IMG/VR virus record: IMGVR_UViG_3300042563_000332
Span: 1-28,065 of that record
Direction: 5' to 3' (one strand)
DNA length: 28,065 nucleotides
From: a virus
The translations under genes and the position numbers were made by a program. The notes beneath the pieces are model-generated. The model did not search any database. It saw only the letters and a list, made by a program, of their open reading frames with translations, and was not told the DNA's origin. Below, one piece after another: positions 9,393 through 16,161 of this stretch. The first letter of the stretch is position 1; each line of letters opens with the position of its first letter.

Positions 9393-10688
9393 ATGAGCAC
9401 AATTAATACCAATGGAATAAATGTAAACTATCCTATACCGGGAGAGAATAATTCTACTCAAGGTTTTAGAGATAACTTTGCATCTATCAAAACGAATTTA
9501 AATACTGCCGGAACAGAAATAACTGATCTTCAGAATAAAGTAGTTCTTAAAGCTGCGTTGAATGGTTCTACAATTAACAACGACATGGCTAATACTCTTA
9601 TTAGCAATGCTTCTACTAGATCGTTTAGAGCTACTACTTATAATTTAGGTAATGCGTTATCAGGCACTGTTTTAGTTAACGTAGCACAAGCAGATGTACA
9701 ATATGGTAATGTAGCAGGAAATGTAACATTACAGTTTGGTTCTTGGGCTCCCACTAACACAGAAAGTGCTATTACTTTGCGTTTAGGCATTAGTAATAGT
9801 AGTGCAGTTATAACATTTCCTAGTCAAGTAGTAGCATCAAATAATAATTTTGGTGGAACTATTTTAGAAAACTATGCAAACATAGCAAACGTAATTACAA
9901 TTACAGCGCCGTACGATGTTGAGCAGTTAGAATTTAAACTAAGAACATTAGATTGCGGTAATACTATTACTATAGAACCTATGAATAGACCCTACCAGTC
10001 TACTCAAATTATAAAAAGAACTCCTCCAAGTACCGGCCAACAAGGTGACAAAGTAGGTACTGTTTGTATTGATACCGGTACAAGTCAGTTAGTTGTTACT
10101 GGTGCAAATACTGATCCTTATTTTACAACGTCAAGCACAACAACTCTGTATCCAGGATTATCAGTAACCTTTACAGGAACTAGTTTAGAAGCAAACGTTG
10201 TAGTAGGTAATACTTATTATATTAGAAACGTAGTAAACAGTACACGATTTACTGTATCTTCTACCGTAAGCGGATCAAATATTGCTATAGGTGCTAACGC
10301 TACAGGAACAGCAATGCTGTTAAATGCCGTACAGTATATGTATGTTGCTGTAGCAAATTACTCTGCAAATGCATTCAATAGAAATATAGCTAATACCACC
10401 TCTCCGAATATCATAACTGTAAGTGGATCAACAGCTAACTTAGAAGTAAATAATCCTATTATTTTCGCAGGTAATGCTTCGGGTAATACTGCTAACATAG
10501 AACTAGATACAGTATATTACATTAATTCAGTGTCAGGTAGTAATGTAACTATTAGTAAGACTAGATACAACGGTGTAGCAGGACCTGAATATACTAATAT
10601 TACTACAGTTAGTTCTAATGTTGATATTGATTATACGGTATACGACGGACCAGATATTTTTAGAAGAACAACGTTGAATCCATTCTAA
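9393..10688 (+). CDS. Virion structural protein, fibre-type
   Basis: A 431-residue, Asn/Thr/Val-rich beta protein. Its N-terminus (VNYPIPGENNSTQGFRDNF, then a helix ending in TDLQNKVVLKAAL) matches a start I recognise in virion structural proteins of T4-like cyanophages and is similar in layout to the collagen fibre above. Two internal segments (about 250-310 and 345-395) repeat a pattern with NTYYIRNV or TVYYINSV followed by a strand such as STRFTVSS. The end (GPDIFRRTTLNPF) is polar. No enzymatic motif. Start is ATG behind TAGGAATT. Likely a tail fibre or baseplate accessory protein. Confidence 0.65.
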   Translation: MSTINTNGINVNYPIPGENNSTQGFRDNFASIKTNLNTAGTEITDLQNKVVLKAALNGSTINNDMANTLISNASTRSFRATTYNLGNALSGTVLVNVAQADVQYGNVAGNVTLQFGSWAPTNTESAITLRLGISNSSAVITFPSQVVASNNNFGGTILENYANIANVITITAPYDVEQLEFKLRTLDCGNTITIEPMNRPYQSTQIIKRTPPSTGQQGDKVGTVCIDTGTSQLVVTGANTDPYFTTSSTTTLYPGLSVTFTGTSLEANVVVGNTYYIRNVVNSTRFTVSSTVSGSNIAIGANATGTAMLLNAVQYMYVAVANYSANAFNRNIANTTSPNIITVSGSTANLEVNNPIIFAGNASGNTANIELDTVYYINSVSGSNVTISKTRYNGVAGPEYTNITTVSSNVDIDYTVYDGPDIFRRTTLNPF

Positions 10689-10690
10689 TT

Positions 10691-10930
10691 ATGGAACATC
10701 CATTTATAGTATCACTTACAGATAAAAATTTAGAAGAGCTCCAGAATACGTTATCCGATTTGTACGGTAAATTAAATTTTGCATACAGATCGGGTAATGG
10801 AGCATTGATCAGTCAAATACATATGGTTATAGAAAGTTATCGGACTGAATATAATAAAAGAATGGACGAAATGATCAAAAAGCAAAACATTAACGCTCAA
10901 ATTAACATTGAAAAAGGTAGTAAGAGTTAA
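10691..10930 (+). CDS. Small conserved T4-like phage protein (79 aa)
   Basis: A short helical protein: LEELQNTLSDLYGKLNFAYRSGNGALISQI, a second helix with YRTEYNKRMDEM, and a polar basic tail. I recognise the pattern from marine T4-like phages, where it has no known function. It follows the fibre gene by two bases without a clear ribosome binding site, so translation may be coupled. A helical-hairpin adaptor or assembly role would fit but is a guess. Confidence 0.6.
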   Translation: MEHPFIVSLTDKNLEELQNTLSDLYGKLNFAYRSGNGALISQIHMVIESYRTEYNKRMDEMIKKQNINAQINIEKGSKS

Positions 10931-10939
10931 CCTTTTTCA

Positions 10940-10968
10940 TTGACATAAACTTACAATTAATATATCAT
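10940..10968 (+). promoter_or_regulatory. Sigma70-like promoter (TTGACA-17-TATCAT)
   Basis: A perfect -35 box at 10940-10945, a 17-base spacer and TATCAT at 10963-10968. The ATG of the next gene begins seven bases after the -10 box, where transcription would normally start. It heads the replication/chaperonin set and is probably an early promoter read by host RNA polymerase. Confidence 0.75.
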
Positions 10969-10974
10969 CAATCA

Positions 10975-11481
10975 ATGATTATTGATAACTTCGGTCAGCA
11001 CATCTTTAACGAAAAAGACATATGTAATTTGTACATGACTGACCCTACTCGGCAGTTAAAATCATTACTTGTAAAAGAAGTAATTAACTTTGATTCAGAA
11101 CTAGATTTACAAAAACTACCAGAACTTCTTGAATATCAAACCAGTGACCAAACTATTGAAGAATTTGACAACATAAGATCAACCGAATGGTTCATGCCTG
11201 AAGAATATAAAAATTTTGATATTGCTAAATGGATTTTAGAGCAATGCAAAACTGATGAAGAATTACAACGCGCAGGAGAAGAACTGATTATGTTTCAAGA
11301 ACGAGACATGTTTATTCTTCTTCAATACTTAAAATATTTAGTAGACACTATGCGTAAACATAACATAGTATGGGGTGTAGGTAGAGGTAGTAGTATTGCT
11401 AGTTTTGTTTTATATCTAATAGGGATACATAGGATAAATAGTTTATACTATCAAATATCAATTAATGAGTTTTTAAAATAG
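10975..11481 (+). CDS. DnaE-palm-like fragment protein (Pol III alpha-like motif)
   Basis: A 168-residue protein whose C-terminal third (VGRGSSIASFVLYLIG at 135-150, then INSLYYQISINEFLK) closely resembles the bacterial DNA polymerase III alpha palm motif GRGSxxxSLVxYxLGI...PxxYxLxFxRFL. In DnaE this is followed by the catalytic PDxD aspartates; here the protein ends right after FLK, so it lacks a complete active site. The first 130 residues (acidic, helical, DEELQRAGEELIMFQERDMF) may match the region just before it in DnaE. No ribosome binding site: the mRNA is predicted to be leaderless. It heads the set containing the clamp loader, so a polymerase- or clamp-binding role is possible but unproven. 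Confidence 0.6.
   Translation: MIIDNFGQHIFNEKDICNLYMTDPTRQLKSLLVKEVINFDSELDLQKLPELLEYQTSDQTIEEFDNIRSTEWFMPEEYKNFDIAKWILEQCKTDEELQRAGEELIMFQERDMFILLQYLKYLVDTMRKHNIVWGVGRGSSIASFVLYLIGIHRINSLYYQISINEFLK
11433..11440 (+). promoter_or_regulatory. Intragenic late promoter box (GATAAATA)
   Basis: Exact GATAAATA within the end of the DnaE-like gene, 48 bases before the ATG at 11489. It could give late transcripts of the chaperonin genes separately from the early promoter at 10940. Confidence 0.45.
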
Positions 11482-11488
11482 GAGACTA

Positions 11489-11827
11489 ATGATGACAAAG
11501 TATAGAACTGCAATGGGAAAGACGATAGACATGGCTTCACTAACCGCAAAAAATGAAAAGGTAAGAGCCGTAGGTAACATGAGTGTAAATGCTCGTGGAG
11601 ACACGATTGATGCTCAAGGTAACGTAATAGTACCTGCTACAAAAAAAGTAAGTAATAATTATCAAAAAACTGTGGGTAATAGGTCAGCAAACGTAGTAAA
11701 ACCCCAACCAAAAGCTAATAAACCTACACCTGAACTAACACCAGATGAAATTGAACTAGAACAATCTCTTGACGATGATATAGAAATAGAACAAATTAAA
11801 GCAAAAGAAAGGAAAAGTACTAAATGA
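11489..11827 (+). CDS. Conserved marine T4-like phage protein (112 aa)
   Basis: Begins with a conserved-looking core (YRTAMGKTIDMASLTAKNEK, then AVGNMSVNARGDTIDAQGNV) that I recognise from T4-like marine phages as a protein of unknown function. The second half is a disordered Lys/Pro then Glu/Asp-rich tail. Start is ATG behind GGAGACTA; a second ATG follows immediately. Its stop overlaps the GroES start in ATGA, so translation is probably coupled. Possibly a virion or assembly factor that needs the adjacent chaperonins; no motif shows this. Confidence 0.6.
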   Translation: MMTKYRTAMGKTIDMASLTAKNEKVRAVGNMSVNARGDTIDAQGNVIVPATKKVSNNYQKTVGNRSANVVKPQPKANKPTPELTPDEIELEQSLDDDIEIEQIKAKERKSTK

Positions 11828-12111
11828 AGATTAAACCAATACAAGGCAGAATAGTAGTTAAAGAAGTTGAAACAATAAAAAAGAGTGCAGGCGGTCTTAT
11901 CTTAGCAGGCGCGGCAGCAGATAAACCTAATCAAGGTATCGTAATTGCTGTAGGTCCTGGAACTTATTTAGAAAATGGCACTTTTGTAGTACCCGGAGTT
12001 AATGAGGGTGACAAAGTTCTTTTCGTTCAAGGCGCGGGTCAAGTAGTAAAAGTAGAAGATCAAGAGTACCGCATTCTACAAGAAGATGAAATTTTGGCAA
12101 TTATTAAGTAA
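11824..12111 (+). CDS. groES: GroES-type co-chaperonin
   Basis: A 95-residue protein of normal GroES length and layout: the N-terminal strand IQGRIVVKEVE, the mobile loop KKSAGGLILAGAAADKP with the hydrophobic GLIL contact to GroEL, then GIVIAVGPG and the final EYRILQEDEILAIIK strand. It would cap the host GroEL to fold phage proteins, probably the major capsid protein as T4 gp31 does. It is more like bacterial GroES than gp31. The ATGA overlap with the gene before it and the seven-base gap to a second GroES-fold gene show a co-expressed chaperonin pair. Confidence 0.92.
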   Translation: MKIKPIQGRIVVKEVETIKKSAGGLILAGAAADKPNQGIVIAVGPGTYLENGTFVVPGVNEGDKVLFVQGAGQVVKVEDQEYRILQEDEILAIIK

Positions 12112-12118
12112 GGATATT

Positions 12119-12484
12119 ATGTTAACAGCTAAAAATACGAATGCTATTCAAGTAGAAGAGTTTTTACCTCTTAAAGATTCTGTAGTTGTTCATCAAATGG
12201 AATTTGGTGAAAGATTGAGTCATGCAGGTCTTATTCTTCCAAATGATGATATGAAAAATTCTGGTATCAGACCTCGTTGGGCTAGAGTTTATGCGATCGG
12301 TCCAGATCAAAAAGATTTAGAAGTCGGGAAATGGATTTATATCGCACACGGAAGATGGACTAGAGGTGTAAAGATTGAAGACGCTGAAGGTGTCCAAATT
12401 GTTCGCAAAGTAGACAATAAAGATATACTATTAGTAAGCGATGAAAAAGTTGAAGACTATAACATGAGTGATAAGGGAATCTAA
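12119..12484 (+). CDS. Second GroES-fold co-chaperonin, gp31-like
   Basis: A 121-residue protein with the GroES plan but diverged: EFLPLKDSVVVHQMEFGE, a loop containing HAGLILPNDDMKNSG (same GLIL tripeptide as the mobile loop of its neighbour), then RVYAIGPDQ, VGKWIYIAHGRWTRGV and a C-terminal extension. This fits the T4 gp31 type, which replaces GroES on GroEL and enlarges the folding chamber for the capsid protein. I start it at ATG 12119 behind TAAGGATATT; an earlier in-frame ATG at 12086 lies within the GroES gene. Its stop overlaps the next ATG by one base. Confidence 0.72.
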   Translation: MLTAKNTNAIQVEEFLPLKDSVVVHQMEFGERLSHAGLILPNDDMKNSGIRPRWARVYAIGPDQKDLEVGKWIYIAHGRWTRGVKIEDAEGVQIVRKVDNKDILLVSDEKVEDYNMSDKGI

Positions 12485-12789
12485 TGAAATTTTTTAAGAA
12501 ATGGTTTGCAAATATGTGCCGTGAAGCGTGGGAAAATGCGCGTGAATACGAAAAAACAAGAGGGGATAGACCTTCAATAGCAAATTCACTATCGCCTAAG
12601 TCAGTTGATTCTATTGACTCTAACGGTACTAGGTTTACTGTGTACAAAGCTGACGGCGGGCATGTAGTAGAAACACGTAGTTATGATAAAAACCACGACA
12701 GTCAAACCAGTTTATACATAGTTACATCCGAACAAGATTTGGGTGAGAGACTAGCACACATTGTAACATACGAAGCAATCAAGAGATAA
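12484..12789 (+). CDS. Unknown small protein (101 aa) beside clamp loader
   Basis: Begins with a basic amphipathic helix (KFFKKWFANMCREAWENARE) and ends in an alpha/beta-like part (GTRFTVYKADGGHVVETRSY, then SEQDLGERLAHIVTYEAI). I recognise similar proteins in marine T4-like phages, without function. It starts at the overlapping stop of the gp31-like gene, with AGGGAAT as ribosome binding site, and ends three bases before gp44. The position suggests co-expression with replication genes only. Confidence 0.6.
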   Translation: MKFFKKWFANMCREAWENAREYEKTRGDRPSIANSLSPKSVDSIDSNGTRFTVYKADGGHVVETRSYDKNHDSQTSLYIVTSEQDLGERLAHIVTYEAIKR

Positions 12790-12792
12790 TTA

Positions 12793-13722
12793 ATGAAGAA
12801 TAGACTTTGGGTTGAGGCATACAGGCCTAAATCTGTAAATGAATATGTTTTTGTTGATGAAAGACAAAAACAAATCGTTAATCAATGGATCAAAGATGGA
12901 ATGATCCCTCACTTACTGTTATCCGGTGATCCAGGCACCGGTAAGACTACACTGGCAAAAGTTCTAATCAAAGAGCTTGGCGTAGAAGAATACGATGTAA
13001 TGGAGATTAACGCTTCTAGAGATAACGGCGTAGGTATTGTTAGAACTAAAATCAATAACTTTGCTGAAACAATGCCTTTTGGTAAATTCAAAGTTATCTT
13101 GCTAGACGAAGCTGATTACACTTCTCCTGAGTTTCAAGCAGCACTTAGAAACGATATGGAAGCTTATGCTAATACAGTAAGATTTATTCTTACTTGTAAC
13201 TATGAGCACAAGATTATTCCTGCACTAAGAGAAAGCAGATGTACTAAGTTTCACATTGCAAAACCTGATATTACTGAATTTACTGCTAGAGCAGCAACGG
13301 TTCTTGTTACCGAAAACATAGATTTTACACTAGAAGACTTAGATAGCTATGTTCGCGGCTGTTATCCAGATTTGCGCAAGTGTTTGAATCAGCTACAAGC
13401 TAACTCAGGTACAGGAAAATTACAACCTCCTCATTCTGAAGGTAATGGTGAAGAAGAGTTATTGACTCAAGCTGCACAGTTATTTAAAACAGGTAAGATT
13501 CTTGAAGGTAGACAGCAACTAATGCAGTACATTGCTCTTTATCCAACAAGAGTAGAAAATACATATCGGTGGATGTACAACAATCTTGATCTTTGGGGTA
13601 AGACTAACGATAAGAAAGATCAGTCTATTATCACTATTAGAAATGGCTTGGCTAGTCTTCCTCTTGTGGGTATACCTGAAATAAGTTTAGCAGCTACACT
13701 TGCTGAGCTAACAGGGAGTTAA
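12793..13722 (+). CDS. 44: Sliding clamp loader ATPase subunit (gp44-like)
   Basis: A 309-residue AAA+ protein, close to the 319 of T4 gp44. Visible: the N-terminal WVEAYRPKSVNEYV box, Walker A SGDPGTGKTTLAK (residues 45-52 core), Walker B KVILLDEADY, the sensor region FILTCNYEHKI and the clamp-loader SRC arginine-finger motif in LRESRCTKFHI. It would load the gp45 clamp onto primer ends together with gp62. No gp62 or gp45 is recognisable in the window. Translation probably couples to the gene before it (three-base gap, weak ribosome binding site). Identity is secure. Confidence 0.95.
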   Translation: MKNRLWVEAYRPKSVNEYVFVDERQKQIVNQWIKDGMIPHLLLSGDPGTGKTTLAKVLIKELGVEEYDVMEINASRDNGVGIVRTKINNFAETMPFGKFKVILLDEADYTSPEFQAALRNDMEAYANTVRFILTCNYEHKIIPALRESRCTKFHIAKPDITEFTARAATVLVTENIDFTLEDLDSYVRGCYPDLRKCLNQLQANSGTGKLQPPHSEGNGEEELLTQAAQLFKTGKILEGRQQLMQYIALYPTRVENTYRWMYNNLDLWGKTNDKKDQSIITIRNGLASLPLVGIPEISLAATLAELTGS

Positions 13723-13723
13723 A

Positions 13724-14011
13724 ATGCGTTATTTGTTAATATCATTTTTTAGAAGAAAGGGTGGTCAAATTGATGAAATGGTTAAGACATCCAAACGACT
13801 TCAAGAATCCGATATCAATACTTCTAATGTTATTATTGATTATGCGGACAAAAAAGTAGAAAAGTGTGTAATTGAAGGTAAAAAGGTTGATACTGATTTT
13901 GACAAAATGAATATTTATTATAAAAAAATATACCCTAATATCATTGATCAGTTAGAAAAAGAAGCGATAATAACAAAAAATCAACTATCCAAACTTAAGA
14001 AAACAAAATAA
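13724..14011 (+). CDS. Conserved small T4-like phage protein (95 aa)
   Basis: Starts one base after gp44, with AGGGAG as ribosome binding site. The protein runs RYLLISFFRRKGGQIDEMVK, then TSNVIIDYADKKVEKCVIEG, DTDFDKMNIYYKKIYPNII, and a Lys-rich end. I recognise this compact alpha/beta protein from T4-like phages as a conserved unknown. It occupies the place where gp62 might be expected but is about half its size and looks unrelated. A two-way terminator follows directly. Confidence 0.6.
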   Translation: MRYLLISFFRRKGGQIDEMVKTSKRLQESDINTSNVIIDYADKKVEKCVIEGKKVDTDFDKMNIYYKKIYPNIIDQLEKEAIITKNQLSKLKKTK

Positions 14012-14034
14012 AAAACGGGGCTAAGCCCCGTTTT
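14012..14034. terminator. Bidirectional terminator between convergent genes
   Basis: A 10-bp stem AAAACGGGGC / GCCCCGTTTT closes on a TAA loop. The flanking A and T runs give a U tract on either strand. It lies between the end of the + strand replication set and the end of phoH on the - strand, so it can stop both. Confidence 0.92.
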
Positions 14035-14037
14035 ATT

Positions 14038-14829
14038 TTATGAGTACATCTTAAGTATATGTTCTATAATCTTATGCCTCCTTATATCTTTAGTGTCAAA
14101 TTTGCAGACAGTCATTCCAGGCACTGCACATTTTTCTACTCGTGTTACTAAATCTAGTAGGCCGTTTTGAGATGTTTGGCGATCTGTTTGTTCAATGTCG
14201 CCTGTAATGATAATCTTACTACCTTCGCCTATTCTAGTTAATAACATCTTGAGTTGAACGGGTGTGCTATTCTGGCTTTCATCCACAATAATCCAACTAT
14301 TTTTAAAAGTTCTGCCTCGACAAAAACCAAGTGGTGTAATTTCTATCACATGTTCGTCTAACATATACTTTAATTCTGTTGCACTATAAAATTCATTGAG
14401 AACATCATATAAAGGACGCACCCATGGTTCCATCTTCTGATTTAAGTCTCCTGGTAAGAATCCATGATCTTCATCGTCTACTGATACCGCCGGCCTCGTC
14501 AATATTATCTTTTCGCATTCCCCGTCTCGTAATGCTTGTATAGCAGCTAATACCGCTAGATAAGTTTTACCTGTACCTGCTGGTCCTGAAGAGATAACTA
14601 CATCTTTTTCTGGATCAGTAAGTGATAAAATATATTTTTCTTGGTTTACGCTTTTTGGAATAAGTTCAATTTTTCTGCGGGGTTTTTGTTTTTGCTGAGC
14701 TTGATTAAAATCTATCACTGTTTTAGATTCTTTAGTATAGAATGTTTTACTATCATCATACGAGTTCATTTCTTGTCTAGTGAATCTTGGATCTTTCTTT
14801 CGTAATGCACCGGTTTTTCTTTTGCTCAA
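14038..14829 (-). CDS. phoH: PhoH-family ATPase
   Basis: A 263-residue P-loop protein. Residues 1-60 are basic and disordered. The ATPase core has Walker A SSGPAGTGKTYLA (81-93), ILTRPAVSVDDEDHGFLPGD, Walker B SWIIVDESQN and IIITGDIEQTD, all typical of PhoH. The family is ATP-dependent and RNA-linked; its phage role is not settled, though it is widespread in marine phages and named from the phosphate-stress gene of E. coli. The start is TTG behind a strong AAAGGAG. It is the only gene here on the - strand, suggesting separate control. Family assignment is secure, function is not. Confidence 0.93.
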   Translation of the reverse strand: MSKRKTGALRKKDPRFTRQEMNSYDDSKTFYTKESKTVIDFNQAQQKQKPRRKIELIPKSVNQEKYILSLTDPEKDVVISSGPAGTGKTYLAVLAAIQALRDGECEKIILTRPAVSVDDEDHGFLPGDLNQKMEPWVRPLYDVLNEFYSATELKYMLDEHVIEITPLGFCRGRTFKNSWIIVDESQNSTPVQLKMLLTRIGEGSKIIITGDIEQTDRQTSQNGLLDLVTRVEKCAVPGMTVCKFDTKDIRRHKIIEHILKMYS

Positions 14830-14851
14830 GTGTGTTCTCCTTTTGTTTTAC

Positions 14852-14868
14852 ATGAAGCTATGCTTCAT
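14852..14868 (-). promoter_or_regulatory. Perfect hairpin in the phoH leader
   Basis: ATGAAGC TAT GCTTCAT forms a 7-bp palindromic stem with a three-base loop, about 10 bases upstream of the phoH ribosome binding site (14835-14841). It could be an operator, a leader hairpin that stabilises the mRNA, or a weak terminator for transcripts coming from the right. No T tract follows on the phoH strand. Confidence 0.5.
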
Positions 14869-14926
14869 TAATATTTAAGTAGGTAATATGCGCGTAAGAC
14901 TGTACTATTAAAAGTAGTTAGCTTAT

Positions 14927-14934
14927 GATAAATA
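14927..14934 (+). promoter_or_regulatory. Upstream late promoter box (GATAAATA)
   Basis: Exact GATAAATA, 56 bases before a second identical box. Transcripts from here would carry a leader of about 55 bases to the ATG at 14996. Both boxes sit in a similar context, TGATAAATA...TATGAA, suggesting a local duplication. Confidence 0.45.
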
Positions 14935-14982
14935 TATGAATGTTCCGATTAAGTATTTTTACCGTTGTGTTTTATAATAAGT

Positions 14983-14990
14983 GATAAATA
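14983..14990 (+). promoter_or_regulatory. Late promoter box adjacent to start codon (GATAAATA)
   Basis: Exact GATAAATA ending five bases before the ATG at 14996, the same spacing as the box before the terminase gene. With T4 late geometry, transcription would begin on the ATG itself. No ribosome binding site is visible. Confidence 0.55.
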
Positions 14991-14995
14991 AGTAT

Positions 14996-15580
14996 ATGAA
15001 AACAAAAACCGCAGATAAATTCTTTGACACCATTAACTTTATTAGTATCGTAGATACTGTAAAAGGTATATACACTAGTGACGGCACAATGTCCACTTTG
15101 TTAGACTATGAAAGAGTTATAGATGATGCTGATGTTTATGCATTTAAAAATTGGATTAACGGTGAGTTAGTTCAAGGTCCTGATGTAGGAAGATACACAG
15201 CAACTTGCATTTTCATGTGGCCGTACAAAATGATGCCTGATCCCAGAGGTGCTGTAAGATTATTAAAGATTGGATGCAAAGTAGAATTTGCTAAATCTGA
15301 AATAAAAGTTCCAGTTGAAGTAAGAGACTATGAAGACTTGGTCCCGGGCGGTAATTATCCCAAGATGAAAGAAAGAAAAGTTTGGTTCGTAAAAATAGAA
15401 ATACCTTTAGCACTAATGGATTCTATTAAAGAGGGATCTATTGACTTAGCAGATAGCACTATTGACTTAGCAGATATTGAAGATGCATATAACGAAGATT
15501 TAGACAAAGATGCGTCAAAAATAGAAGATTCTGAACAAGAAGATATGGATCAACCAGCATTACCATCAGAGCAGATATAA
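14996..15580 (+). CDS. Conserved unknown protein (194 aa), acidic tail
   Basis: I start it at ATG 14996 rather than the in-frame GTG at 14981, because that GTG overlaps the late promoter box. The first ~145 residues look globular (TADKFFDTINFISIVDTV, then YAFKNWINGELVQGPDVGRY, then RKVWFVKIEIPLALMDSI). The tail holds a short repeat (SIDLADSTIDLADIEDAY) and is strongly acidic and disordered. I do not recognise a defined family. The gene abuts the next one with no gap, so the two products may act together. Late promoters suggest a structural or assembly role. Confidence 0.6.
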   Translation: MKTKTADKFFDTINFISIVDTVKGIYTSDGTMSTLLDYERVIDDADVYAFKNWINGELVQGPDVGRYTATCIFMWPYKMMPDPRGAVRLLKIGCKVEFAKSEIKVPVEVRDYEDLVPGGNYPKMKERKVWFVKIEIPLALMDSIKEGSIDLADSTIDLADIEDAYNEDLDKDASKIEDSEQEDMDQPALPSEQI

Positions 15581-16123
15581 ATGACTATTATAAAAGAAAG
15601 TTTAGATTATTTGGATATGGAAGGACAATTAGAATCTAAGATTTCTATAGATGAATATGCTGCTAAAATGGGTCCAGATCACGAGGTAGTAACACTGTCA
15701 TTTATTGTAAAATCCGAATTGGCAGGTGAAGATTTGGTATCTTGGTTTGAAAAGGGTTATGATTTTGTTATTGATGCTAGTACTAGTGAAGGTGAGCTTG
15801 CTCCGGGAAAGTATGTAGTGTTCGTAGAATTGGACAGAAGATCAAGAGTACCTCAGCGTGTTATTGAATTATTAAACGATTTAAAAACACTTACTGGAAT
15901 ACAAATGAAAGATTGGGTAATACAAATTGATAGCAAAGAATACCCAGCTAGTGAAGAAATAATACGAGAAAAGGTTATTCTAAACCCAAACGAGTACAAA
16001 TCCGAAAAAGAAGATGAATCAGAACTTAATGAAATGCGAGTAGCAGCTGGATTAGAACCTAAAAAACTTTTTGGGGAAAAAGACGCACTATTAAAAGATT
16101 TTATTATGTCCGCAGGGCTTTAA
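15581..16123 (+). CDS. Conserved unknown protein (180 aa)
   Basis: Starts at the base after the previous stop, with only a weak ribosome binding site. Residues 1-115 look like a compact alpha/beta domain (HEVVTLSFIVKSELAGEDLV, PGKYVVFVELDRRSRVPQRV, LLNDLKTLTG), followed by a charged linker (YKSEKEDESELNE) and a C-terminal helix ending DFIMSAGL. I do not recognise its function. The coupled pair with the gene before it and the late promoters suggest a virion or assembly role; there is no catalytic motif. Confidence 0.58.
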   Translation: MTIIKESLDYLDMEGQLESKISIDEYAAKMGPDHEVVTLSFIVKSELAGEDLVSWFEKGYDFVIDASTSEGELAPGKYVVFVELDRRSRVPQRVIELLNDLKTLTGIQMKDWVIQIDSKEYPASEEIIREKVILNPNEYKSEKEDESELNEMRVAAGLEPKKLFGEKDALLKDFIMSAGL

Positions 16124-16127
16124 ACCA

Positions 16128-16156
16128 TTGACATTATCTAAATCGTGTTGTATAAT
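16128..16156 (+). promoter_or_regulatory. Consensus sigma70 promoter (TTGACA-17-TATAAT)
   Basis: Both boxes match the bacterial consensus exactly (16128-16133 and 16151-16156) with the ideal 17-base spacer. The dnaJ ATG begins six bases after the -10 box, at the predicted transcription start. It would give strong early expression of DnaJ and the Clp unfoldase by unmodified host polymerase. Confidence 0.85.
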
Positions 16157-16161
16157 AAACA

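Noticed and set aside
12086-12118. Earlier ATG for the gp31-like gene
   Set aside because: It overlaps the conserved end of GroES. ATG 12119 is preceded by TAAGGATATT and gives the expected co-chaperonin N-terminus.
13724-14011. Clamp loader small subunit gp62
   Set aside because: Position is suggestive, but the protein is only 95 residues and resembles another conserved small phage protein.
14936-14984. Leader peptides of 13-14 codons downstream of the first late box
   Set aside because: Two overlapping frames exist in AT-rich DNA, neither with a ribosome binding site or conserved look.
14981-14995. In-frame GTG start for the 194-residue gene
   Set aside because: The GTG overlaps the GATAAATA promoter box and has no ribosome binding site.
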